DNA of 64,000 nucleotides from VRUE01 sp963699225 (GTDB lineage: Bacteria > Actinomycetota > Thermoleophilia > Solirubrobacterales > 70-9), in NCBI GenBank assembly GCA_963699225.1, contig OY969423.1, positions 1,426,001 through 1,490,000 of the forward strand, written 5' to 3'. Each line of letters starts with the position of its first letter. Position 1 is the first letter of the stretch. The translations under genes and the position numbers were made by a program. Under the pieces are notes generated by a model, which ran no database searches, was not told the origin of the DNA, and worked only from the letters and a program-made list of their open reading frames with translations. Shown piece by piece: positions 31,847 to 39,840 of the stretch.

Positions 31847-33178
31847 TTATTCGCCGGTGGCGCCGGGGGGAGCGCCGGGCACGACGCCGCCCGGAATTTC
31901 GCCTTCCGGCGCGACAGCTTCTTCGAGCCCCGCGGGCCGCGGCCGCTGGGCGAGTTTCTGCCCTTCGCGGTTGATCGGGCTGATCGTTCCCGGCTGGGCC
32001 GGTTTGATCGAGGCGATCGGCGCGGGACAGGCTTCCGGCGCTTTTTTCGGGTTCGCTTCGAAGCAAGCTTCGGGCGCTTCGGTCGGACGACCGCTGCCCT
32101 TGTAGTTGGCGCAGCGAGCGATCAGGTAGCCGGAGGCACAGAACGTGCGCGACTGCCACCTTGCTCCGTAGTTGCGGACAAAGGCAGCGAAGGTCTGCTG
32201 CTTGGCCTGTTCGGCAAGCTGGGCGCTGATCTGCGACTTGGCTTCGTCGAGCGACTGGACTTTTTCCGGGGTGATCTTCATCACCTCGAAGATCGTGTAG
32301 GTCTTGCCTTCCTTCAGCGGCCCTTCCAGTTCCCCCTGGTCGGCGGCGAAGACTTCACCTTCAAGCGGTTCCTGCAGGGTGCCCGCGCCTTCGGTCACAG
32401 CGGACTGCAGCCCGCCAGTGCTTTTGGTCGTGTCGGTCGAGTATTTCTTCGCGACCGCTTCCCAGCTTTTGATCGAGTCGTCTTTTTCGAGCGCGACCTT
32501 CGCTTCTTCGACCTTGGCCTTGTCGGAGTTCTTGATCACGCGGATGTCGCGTGATTCCGGCGTCGTGTACTGGCTCGACTTGGCGGCTTCGTAGTAGTCC
32601 TTGATTTCGCTACTGCTGGGGATCGGCGCTTCTTCGGTGACCTGGTTCTGGATCCCTTCGCTGAGCATCTGGATCGTCACGCGCGTAGTGACGTCCGCCT
32701 CCGTGTAGTGCGCTTCTTTGAGGAATTCTTTGTACTGCTGTTCCGTTTTGAAGGCTTTTTCCTTCAGTTTTTTGAGTTCTTCGGAGACTTCTTTCGGCGT
32801 CACCGAGACGCCCATTTCTTCGGCCTGGCCGCGGATCCAGATCGAGTCGAGCACGTTACCGAGCGCTTTTTCCTGCTCCGCTGCGTATTTTTCGTCGCCC
32901 GGTTTGGGGACCGGGGTGACTTTGTCTTCGGCGGCCGCCTGAACCAGAGCGTGCTTGAACTGCGCTTCGGTGACCGGGCTGAGGCCGTCCGGAGCGTCTT
33001 CGACAACGGCGACGTCGCCAGAGGGAACGCTGGGGTTGCCGATTCCCTGGGCGATCGCGAAGATCACGAAGAGCAGGATGAGGAGCGCGGCGAAGCCAAG
33101 CAGCGCAAGGCGCTGTAGCCCGGCCGACTTCCCTCCCTTAGCGCTGAAGCGTGCCACCGATCGGGCAGCATAAATCAA
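31847..33178 (-). CDS. PrsA/SurA-like peptidyl-prolyl isomerase (foldase)
   Basis: 443 residues. An N-terminal membrane helix (LALLGFAALLILLFVIFAIA, about 24-43), a SurA_N-type chaperone region (SPVTEAQFKHALVQAA, DSIWIRGQAEEMGVSVTPKE) and a parvulin-like domain (SRDIRVIKNSDKAKVEEA, WEAVAKKYSTDTTKSTGGLQ, LEGPLKEGKTYTIFEVMKI) are followed by a Pro-rich tail. It should fold exported proteins. The start is uncertain: TTG 33178 has GGAG very close, and a GTG at 33157 is an alternative. Codon use is richer in GAA and AAA than in its neighbours. Confidence 0.88.
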   Translation of the reverse strand: MIYAARSVARFSAKGGKSAGLQRLALLGFAALLILLFVIFAIAQGIGNPSVPSGDVAVVEDAPDGLSPVTEAQFKHALVQAAAEDKVTPVPKPGDEKYAAEQEKALGNVLDSIWIRGQAEEMGVSVTPKEVSEELKKLKEKAFKTEQQYKEFLKEAHYTEADVTTRVTIQMLSEGIQNQVTEEAPIPSSSEIKDYYEAAKSSQYTTPESRDIRVIKNSDKAKVEEAKVALEKDDSIKSWEAVAKKYSTDTTKSTGGLQSAVTEGAGTLQEPLEGEVFAADQGELEGPLKEGKTYTIFEVMKITPEKVQSLDEAKSQISAQLAEQAKQQTFAAFVRNYGARWQSRTFCASGYLIARCANYKGSGRPTEAPEACFEANPKKAPEACPAPIASIKPAQPGTISPINREGQKLAQRPRPAGLEEAVAPEGEIPGGVVPGAPPGATGE

Positions 33179-33200
33179 ATGCTCCGAGAAGGGCCCGCGC

Positions 33201-36200
33201 TCAGCCGCTCAGGCTTGCCTCGGCGGCCTCGGCCTGACCCTGCTTCGCCGCCCGAATCGCCTCGGCCAGCGCCAGGACCGCCGACAGTCGCGCCTCCGGC
33301 TCGTCGGGCACCCGCATCGCCGCGGTCTGCTCGCGCCACTCATAGAGCGCCCCCTCGAGCTTCTCCCGGAAGGCTCCGGCCGCCTCGGAGTCGAGCTCGA
33401 CTCCGGTGACGCTGAGCCGGCCGCCGCGGAACTCGACGCTGCGCGCGCCGGCCAGGCCGAGCTCGATCCGGGCTCGCTGCAGCGCGAGCAGGTTCTCCGC
33501 CTGCGGGGGCGGCTCCCCGAAGCGATCGCTGATCTCGTCGCGGATCGCCCGCAGCTCGCCGGGCTCGCGGGCGGCGGCGATGCGGCGGTGAACGTCGATC
33601 TTGGCCGCCTCGAAGGGGATGAACGAGGCGGGCAGGTAAGCGTCGACGGGAACGTCGAGACGCACCGGTTCGGGCGCCTCCTCCCCGCCCGCGGCCTCCT
33701 GCGCGGCGCCGACCGCCTCGTCGATCATCTGGCAGTAGAGCTCGAAGCCGACGGCGGCGACGTGACCCGACTGCTCCTCGCCAAGCAGGTCGCCGGCGCC
33801 ACGGATGTCGAGATCGCGCATCGCGATCTTGAAGCCCGAGCCGAGCTCGGTGTGGTCGGCGAGAGTCGAGAGCCGTGCCGCCGCGTCCTCGGTCAGCGCC
33901 TCAGCCGAGGGATAGAGCATGTAAGCGAAGGCGCGCTCGCTAGAGCGGCCGACCCGACCGCGGATCTGGTAGGCCTGAGAGAGGCCGAGCTGGTCGGCGC
34001 GCTCGACGATCAGCGTGTTGGCATTGGCGATGTCGAGACCGGACTCGATGATCGTCGTCGTCACCAGGACGTCGGCGTCGCCGCGCAGGAAGCCGAGCAT
34101 CGTGTCCTCGAGCTGTTTCTCGTCCATCTGCCCGTGCGCTTCGAGGAAGCGGGCGCCCGGCACCAGCCCGCGCAACCGCTCAGTCGTCTCGGGTAGCGAG
34201 TCGATCCGGTTGTGCAGGAAGAAGGCCTGGCCGCTGCGCTCGAGCTCGCGGTTGATCGCCTTCGCCACCAAGTCCTCGTCGTAGGGACCGACGTAGGTGC
34301 GGACCGGGCGGCGGCCCTCAGGCGGGGTCTCGATCGTCGAGATGTCGCGCAGGCCGGCCAGGCTCATCTGCAGGGTGCGCGGGATCGGCGTCGCCGAGAG
34401 GGCCAGCACGTCGACCTTGAGCTTGAGCTGGCGCAGCAGTTCCTTCTGCTTGACCCCGAAGCGCTGCTCCTCGTCGACGATGACGAGACCGAGGTCCTTG
34501 GCGCGGACGTCGCGCGAGAGCAGCCGGTGGGTACCGATCAGGATGTCGACCTTGCCCGCCTCGAAGCCGGCCAGCACCGCTTTCACCTCGGCCGGCTTGC
34601 GCAGGCGTGAGATCCCCTCGACGACGAAGGGCAGGTCGGCGAGGCGCTCGCGGAAGGTGCCGAAGTGCTGCTGGGCGAGGATCGTCGTCGGCACCAGCAT
34701 CATCACCTGCTTGCCGTCGGCGGCCGCCTTGACCGCGGCGCGCAGGGCGACCTCGGTCTTGCCGAAGCCGACGTCACCGCAGACCAGGCGGTCCATCGGC
34801 TGGTCTGCCTCCATGTCGCCCTTGACCGACTCGATCGCTTCCACCTGGTCGGCGGTCTCGCGGTAGGGGAAGGCGGCCTCCATCGTCATCTGCCACTCGC
34901 CGTCGGGCTCGAAGGCGTGGCCCTTGCGGGTCCGCCGCTCGGCGTAGAGGTTGAGCAGCTCGCCGGCCAGGGCGCCGGCCGCTTTGCGCGCCCGCGCCTT
35001 CATGTTCTGCCAGCGTTTGCCGCCTAGGGCTGAGAGGCTCGGTTCGCCGCCGGCGCCGACGTAGCGGCTCAGCTTGGCGAGCTGGTCGACGGGGACGAAG
35101 ACGCGGTCCTCGCCCTTGTATTCGAGGTAGAGGTAGTCGCGGGTGACGCCGCCGACCTCGCGCGTCTCGAAGCCGGCGAAGCGAGCGACGCCATGATCCT
35201 CGTGGACGACGTAGTCGCCGACCCGCAGTTCGCTGAAGGCGAGGCGGCCACGGGCGGCGCCGGGCACGCGGGCTTCGGCCTGGCGGCGACGATGGACGAG
35301 GCGGCGGAAGGGATAGACGGCGAGCCGCAGCTCCGGGCTGATGAAGCCCTCGCGCAGGCGTGCCTCGGCGAAGGTGAGGGCGGGCTTGGGCGAGAGGCGG
35401 CCGCCTTCGAGCAGGGCCGCGTCGAGGCGGTCGAGCCCGTAACGGGCGCGCTCGGCCTCGCCGCGGTCGTCGAAGGCGACGACGGTTCGATAGCCCGAGC
35501 GGACCTGCTTTTCCAGCTCCGCCTCAGCCTCTTTGACGCTGCGCGCCGGCGACTCGGCGCGGGCGGCGCGGAAGGCGCTCTCGTCCTCGTCGCTGGCCGT
35601 GCGGAAGGCGAGCGAGGCGCGGGCTGAGAGCGGCTCGGCGACGTCGACGTAGAGGTGGCGGGCATCGTCGGCGTGCATCGCCGTCGTCGCGTCGTCCCAG
35701 TGATCGCGCAGGGCGGGCTCGATCTCCTCGACGGCGGCGAGGATCACGGCGGCCTGCTCGGGGACCAGGTCCAGCGGCGGCCCGAAGTGCTCTAGCGGCA
35801 GCGCCTCGGCAAGGCTCGGCGCCTCGCGGCCCTCCTCCTCGGCCTCCATCGCCGCCAGCGCGGCGATTTCGCGGTGCTCGGCGTCGAGCTCGGCCGCCGG
35901 CGCCAGCTCAACCTGCTCGGCGTCGCCGAGCGAACGCTGGGTGAAAGTCGAGAACCAGCGCATCGACTCGACCTCGTCGCCGAAGAGCTCGATCCGTACA
36001 GCGCGCTCCTCGGTCGCACCGTAGACATCGAGGATGCCGCCGCGCACGGCGAACTGGCCGCGCTCCTCGACCTGCTCAACCCGTTCGTAGCCGGCCCCGT
36101 CGAGGTCGCGGGCGACCTGCGTGAGGTCGATTTCCTCCCCGGCCCCGATCGCGAAGCCAGCCGGGCGCAAACCCGCGTCGGGAACAGCCTCGGCCAGGGC

Positions 36201-36593
36201 GGTGGCGCTGGCGACGACGACGGCGTCCTGCTCGCGGCCGAGCGCGTCGAGCGCGTCGATCCGCAGCCCGACCAGGTGCGGGGGCGGCGTCACGTGCGAG
36301 GCGAAACCGGTGCCGCGCGAGGGATAGAGGCGGACGCGGCGAGGGGCCAGATAGGCGCGCAGGTCGGCGGCGAGGTCGCGGGCGGAGCGGTCGTCGGGGC
36401 TGACCAGCAGCGCCGGGCGACCGGCGAGGCCGCGCTCGTCCTCGAGGATCGCGGCGAGCAGCAACGGCCGCAGCATCGAGGAGGCCGGAACGTCGAGTGC
36501 CTCGCCGGCTGCAACGGCATCGCGCACGCGTCCAGTGAGCGCGTGGACGCGCTCGTTCTCGGCGGCGATCTCGATCAGCGGGCGGAGAGACAT
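33201..36593 (-). CDS. mfd: Transcription-repair coupling factor
   Basis: 1130 residues. The UvrB-homology N terminus (LYPSRGTGFASHVTPP), the RNA-polymerase interaction domain (FSELRVGDYVVHEDHG, FVPVDQLAKLSRYVG) and the RecG-like translocase are present. The translocase shows Walker A GDVGFGKTE near residue 606, the DEEQ box VIVDEEQRFGVKQKE near 707, and motif VI YQIRGRVGRSSERAFAY. The C-terminal UvrA-binding domain ends near EAIRAAKQGQ. It releases stalled RNA polymerase and recruits UvrA. It heads the minus-strand run mfd, foldase, eno, ftsB-like, GT-C-like. Confidence 0.98.
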   Translation of the reverse strand: MSLRPLIEIAAENERVHALTGRVRDAVAAGEALDVPASSMLRPLLLAAILEDERGLAGRPALLVSPDDRSARDLAADLRAYLAPRRVRLYPSRGTGFASHVTPPPHLVGLRIDALDALGREQDAVVVASATALAEAVPDAGLRPAGFAIGAGEEIDLTQVARDLDGAGYERVEQVEERGQFAVRGGILDVYGATEERAVRIELFGDEVESMRWFSTFTQRSLGDAEQVELAPAAELDAEHREIAALAAMEAEEEGREAPSLAEALPLEHFGPPLDLVPEQAAVILAAVEEIEPALRDHWDDATTAMHADDARHLYVDVAEPLSARASLAFRTASDEDESAFRAARAESPARSVKEAEAELEKQVRSGYRTVVAFDDRGEAERARYGLDRLDAALLEGGRLSPKPALTFAEARLREGFISPELRLAVYPFRRLVHRRRQAEARVPGAARGRLAFSELRVGDYVVHEDHGVARFAGFETREVGGVTRDYLYLEYKGEDRVFVPVDQLAKLSRYVGAGGEPSLSALGGKRWQNMKARARKAAGALAGELLNLYAERRTRKGHAFEPDGEWQMTMEAAFPYRETADQVEAIESVKGDMEADQPMDRLVCGDVGFGKTEVALRAAVKAAADGKQVMMLVPTTILAQQHFGTFRERLADLPFVVEGISRLRKPAEVKAVLAGFEAGKVDILIGTHRLLSRDVRAKDLGLVIVDEEQRFGVKQKELLRQLKLKVDVLALSATPIPRTLQMSLAGLRDISTIETPPEGRRPVRTYVGPYDEDLVAKAINRELERSGQAFFLHNRIDSLPETTERLRGLVPGARFLEAHGQMDEKQLEDTMLGFLRGDADVLVTTTIIESGLDIANANTLIVERADQLGLSQAYQIRGRVGRSSERAFAYMLYPSAEALTEDAAARLSTLADHTELGSGFKIAMRDLDIRGAGDLLGEEQSGHVAAVGFELYCQMIDEAVGAAQEAAGGEEAPEPVRLDVPVDAYLPASFIPFEAAKIDVHRRIAAAREPGELRAIRDEISDRFGEPPPQAENLLALQRARIELGLAGARSVEFRGGRLSVTGVELDSEAAGAFREKLEGALYEWREQTAAMRVPDEPEARLSAVLALAEAIRAAKQGQAEAAEASLSG

Positions 36594-36619
36594 CGAGGGG
36601 CTCAGGCTACGCTGCTGGA

Positions 36620-37141
36620 ATGCTGAGGAGACTTTTCGCAGCGGGGTCCGCGCTCGGCCTGCTCGCCCACAACGCCTTCGAGACCCGCGCCGGCGTAGGC
36701 CTCGTCTTCGAGCCGTTCATCGGCCGCCGCGGCGCGGTCGCGATGTGGACTGCCTACTTCCCCTTGGTGTTCGCCGCCGCCGCGAGCGAGGGCGAGAACG
36801 CCCGCCGCCTCTCGGCCTTCAGCGCCGGGATCGGCGTCGCCGGCGTCGCCGTCCACTTCAAGGCCTGGCCCTGGTCGTTGCACAACGGCCTGCCGATGCT
36901 CGACGAAGCCGAGGGGCTGAGCGATGACCAGCTGCCCGCCTACAACGCCGTGCTCTGGTTCTGGCTGCTCAGCAGCGCCCTCAGCCTGCCTGCGGCGAAC
37001 CGACCGGGAGCGCGACGCTTCGCGATCGCCGGGCTGCTCAACTTCCCGATCCTGCTCGCCTCGGCCAAGCACCACTTCAGCTGGGCCCGCGAGCAGGCGG
37101 AGCTGGAACCGGAGCGCTGGAGCCCGGCGCTGCGCGAATGA
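36620..37141 (+). CDS. Membrane protein of unknown function
   Basis: 173 residues with about four hydrophobic segments (LFAAGSALGLLAHNAF, AMWTAYFPLVFAAAASEG, LSAFSAGIGVAGVAVHF, AVLWFWLLSSALSLPAA). Several charged or polar residues lie between them (FKAWPWSLHNG). Its stop overlaps the start of the polysaccharide deacetylase gene by four bases, so the two are translated together. It is divergent from mfd, with 26 bases between the start codons. No family is recognised. Confidence 0.82.
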   Translation: MLRRLFAAGSALGLLAHNAFETRAGVGLVFEPFIGRRGAVAMWTAYFPLVFAAAASEGENARRLSAFSAGIGVAGVAVHFKAWPWSLHNGLPMLDEAEGLSDDQLPAYNAVLWFWLLSSALSLPAANRPGARRFAIAGLLNFPILLASAKHHFSWAREQAELEPERWSPALRE

Positions 37142-37992
37142 GCGCAGCGGCGCCTTGGCCGAGCGGTGCCCGCGGCGCACTCAACCTCACCTTCGACAAT
37201 CTCGGTGAGGCAGCCGAGCTGGAGCTGGGGGCGCTGCCGGCCGACGCGCCGCTGGGTCACCACGAGACCGCGCTCGAGGTGCTGCCACGCCTGCTTGGGC
37301 AGCTGCAGGACAGGAAGCTCGCCGCGACCTTCTTCGTCGAGGGACTGAATGCGGAGATCTATCCCGACCTGCTGCGCGAGATCGACCGCCGCGGCCACGA
37401 GGTCGCCCTCCACGCCTGGCGCCACGAGCAGTGGGACCAGCTGAGTGCGGTCGAGCAGGCGGCGAACCTGGAGCGCGGCATCGCCGCATTCGGGCAACTC
37501 GGCCTCGAGATCGCCGGCCTGCGCCCGCCCGGTGGCCAGCTCGGCGAAGCTGGCACCGGCGTCCTGCGCGAGGGAGGCCTGCGCTACTGCTCTCCGACCG
37601 GCGCCGGGGCCGGTTTCGAGGACGGTCTCGCTCTGCTGCCCTTCGAGTGGCGTCACGTCGACGCCAGCTGCGTGCTGCCACCGCTCGGCTCGGCGCGCGA
37701 GCAGATCAGCGGATCGCCCGACCCGATCGAGCCGGCCCGCTTCGGCGCCTGGCTCGGAGCGGAGATCGGCAGGCTGGCGCAAGACGGCGGCTACATGGCG
37801 ATCGTCCTGCACCCGTTCATGCTCGGCTGGCTCGGCGAAGAGCGACTGGCTGCGCTGCTCGACCGGGTCGCCGAGGCGGCGGCGGGAGACGAGGTCTGGG
37901 TCACAACCTGCGCCGAGGTCGCCGAGCACATCGCCGCCCACTCAGATCGCTTTGGGAACGGCGCGGTGCTCGACACCGCCAGCTGGACCTAG
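37138..37992 (+). CDS. Polysaccharide deacetylase-family protein
   Basis: 284 residues. NodB-type motifs: LTFDNLGE (motif 1, about 17-24), ATFFVEGLNAEIYPD, RGHEVALHAWRHEQW (motif 2, H-x3-H), LRPPGGQLG (motif 3) and IVLHPFMLGWLG near the end. The second aspartate of the canonical TFDDG is asparagine here, a change at a metal-ligand position also found in some divergent members. Probable substrates are N-acetylated or other amide-bearing polysaccharides, or small cyclic amides. It is translationally coupled to the membrane protein upstream and followed nine bases later by the GMC oxidoreductase. Confidence 0.88.
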   Translation: MSAAAPWPSGARGALNLTFDNLGEAAELELGALPADAPLGHHETALEVLPRLLGQLQDRKLAATFFVEGLNAEIYPDLLREIDRRGHEVALHAWRHEQWDQLSAVEQAANLERGIAAFGQLGLEIAGLRPPGGQLGEAGTGVLREGGLRYCSPTGAGAGFEDGLALLPFEWRHVDASCVLPPLGSAREQISGSPDPIEPARFGAWLGAEIGRLAQDGGYMAIVLHPFMLGWLGEERLAALLDRVAEAAAGDEVWVTTCAEVAEHIAAHSDRFGNGAVLDTASWT

Positions 37993-38001
37993 TATCCGGT
38001 C

Positions 38002-39837
38002 ATGTCCGCGCTGGGAGACGCGGCGGCGGCCCTGCTGCCGCCCGAGGCAGGAGGGCCCGACCCCGAGCGGGTCGCGACCGTCGCCAGGCGGATGATCGCG
38101 CGCATGCCGCGGGCCTCGCAGGTCGGGCTCGGCGCGGCGCTGCTGGGACTGGAGGGGCTCTCGATCGCACGCTCCGGGCGTACCCTCGGCTCCGCCTCTC
38201 AAGAGCAACGTGAAGCGCTGCTGAAGCAGGTCGCCCGCCTCGGCGGCGCGCCGCTCCTCGACTCGGTCAAGTCGATCGTCCTGCTCGCCCACGGCGCCGA
38301 CACCTTCGCAGCGGAGATTGCCGCGGTCGGCTCCCGCCACCAGCCGTCGCGGCCCGACCCGCAGCTGGCGATCACGCCGGCAGCTGAGTGGCCCCACAGC
38401 TCCAGTTGCGACGCGGTCGTGATCGGCTCCGGCGCCGGCGGCGCCTTCGCCGCCCGGGCGCTCGCCCGGGCCGGGCTCGACACCGTGATCGTCGAGGAGG
38501 GCGAGCGCTGGACCGTGGAGCGGATCCGCGATTCCCACCCGCTCGATCGTTTCGCCGGCATCTACCGCGACGGCGGCACGACGATGGCGCTGGGCAACCC
38601 GCCGATCGCGCTGCCGCTCGGGCGCGCCGTCGGCGGCACCACCGTGATCAACTCCGGCACCTGCTTCAGGCCCCCCGCCCCGGTCGCCACCTCCTGGCAC
38701 AAGGAGCATGGCTTCGCGCTCGCCGATCTCGAGCTGCTCGGCCCGCGGATCGCCGACGTCGAAGCGACGATCGGCGTCGCCCCGGCGCCGATGGAAGTGC
38801 TGGGCCGCAACGGCGAACTCGCGCTCGAGGGTGCCGCGGCGCTCGACTGGCAGAGCGCCCCGCTGCGCCGCAACGCGCCCGGCTGCCGCGGTGCCTGCCA
38901 GTGCGCAATCGGCTGCCCCAACAACGCCAAGGGCGGCGTCCACCTCAACGCCCTGCCGCAGGCTTGCGAGGCAGGGGCACGGATCGTCACCGGCCTGCGG
39001 GTGCAGCAGGTGCTGAGCGAGGCCGGCCGCGCAAGCGGCGTTGTTGGCCACCGGCCCGACGGCAGTGAGGTGCGGATCTCGGCGCCACTGGTCATCGTCG
39101 CCGCCGGCGCGATCCCCACCCCGCCGCTACTGCGCCGCAGCGGCCTCGGCCGCCACCCCCGGCTTGGCCGCAACCTCTCGATCCACCCCGCTACAGGGAT
39201 CACCGCCGGCTTCGAGCAAGAGGTGGTGCCCTGGAGCGGTGTCATGCAGAGCGTCGGCATCGAGGAGCTGCACGAGTCCGAGGGCGTCCTGATCGAGGCC
39301 ACCGGCAGCCCACCCGGCATGGGCGCGATCTCGGCCCCCGGCTACGGCACCCACCTGCTCGGCCGCCTCGACCGCGCCGCCGACCGGGCGATGATCGGCG
39401 CGATGATCGCCGACGAGCCCTCCGGCCGCGTCTTCGGCTCCCGCGCCCCGATCGTCTCCTACCGCCTTGCCAAGGCCGACGAACGCCGCCTCGCGGTCGC
39501 GATCGAGGCGATGGCGCGGGTGATGCTGGCGGCGGGAGCGAGCGACGTCGAACTGGGCGGCGGCGCCCCGGCGGTGCGCTCGGAGACAGAGCTCGAGGCG
39601 GCGATGCAACGGCTAGACGTCCGTCGCCTCCGCCTCGCGGGCTTTCACCCGAGCGGCACCGCAGCGGCCGGCTCAGACCCCGCCCGCCATCCCGTCGATC
39701 CGGAAGGACGCTTGCGCGGTATCGAGGGCGTCTGGGTCGCCGACGGCTCGATCCTGCCCAGCTGCCCCGGGGTCAACCCCCAGGTCTCGATCATGGCAAT
39801 GGCCGCCGGGGTCGGCGAGGCCGCGGCCCGTAGCTGA
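38002..39837 (+). CDS. GMC-family FAD oxidoreductase
   Basis: 611 residues. After a 130-residue helical N-terminal extension comes the dinucleotide fold VVIGSGAGGAFAARALARAG (about 139-158). GRAVGGTTVINSGTCFR and the cysteine-rich stretch GCRGACQCAIGCPNNAKGG match the long-chain alcohol oxidase / cholesterol-oxidase-like branch. The C-terminal GMC block reads FHPSGTAAAGSDP then VADGSILPSCPGVNPQVSIM. It oxidises an alcohol of a lipid-like substrate, probably reducing oxygen or a quinone. The N-terminal region may be the gluconate-dehydrogenase-subunit-like helical cap seen in related proteins. Confidence 0.92.
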   Translation: MSALGDAAAALLPPEAGGPDPERVATVARRMIARMPRASQVGLGAALLGLEGLSIARSGRTLGSASQEQREALLKQVARLGGAPLLDSVKSIVLLAHGADTFAAEIAAVGSRHQPSRPDPQLAITPAAEWPHSSSCDAVVIGSGAGGAFAARALARAGLDTVIVEEGERWTVERIRDSHPLDRFAGIYRDGGTTMALGNPPIALPLGRAVGGTTVINSGTCFRPPAPVATSWHKEHGFALADLELLGPRIADVEATIGVAPAPMEVLGRNGELALEGAAALDWQSAPLRRNAPGCRGACQCAIGCPNNAKGGVHLNALPQACEAGARIVTGLRVQQVLSEAGRASGVVGHRPDGSEVRISAPLVIVAAGAIPTPPLLRRSGLGRHPRLGRNLSIHPATGITAGFEQEVVPWSGVMQSVGIEELHESEGVLIEATGSPPGMGAISAPGYGTHLLGRLDRAADRAMIGAMIADEPSGRVFGSRAPIVSYRLAKADERRLAVAIEAMARVMLAAGASDVELGGGAPAVRSETELEAAMQRLDVRRLRLAGFHPSGTAAAGSDPARHPVDPEGRLRGIEGVWVADGSILPSCPGVNPQVSIMAMAAGVGEAAARS

Positions 39838-39840
39838 GCC

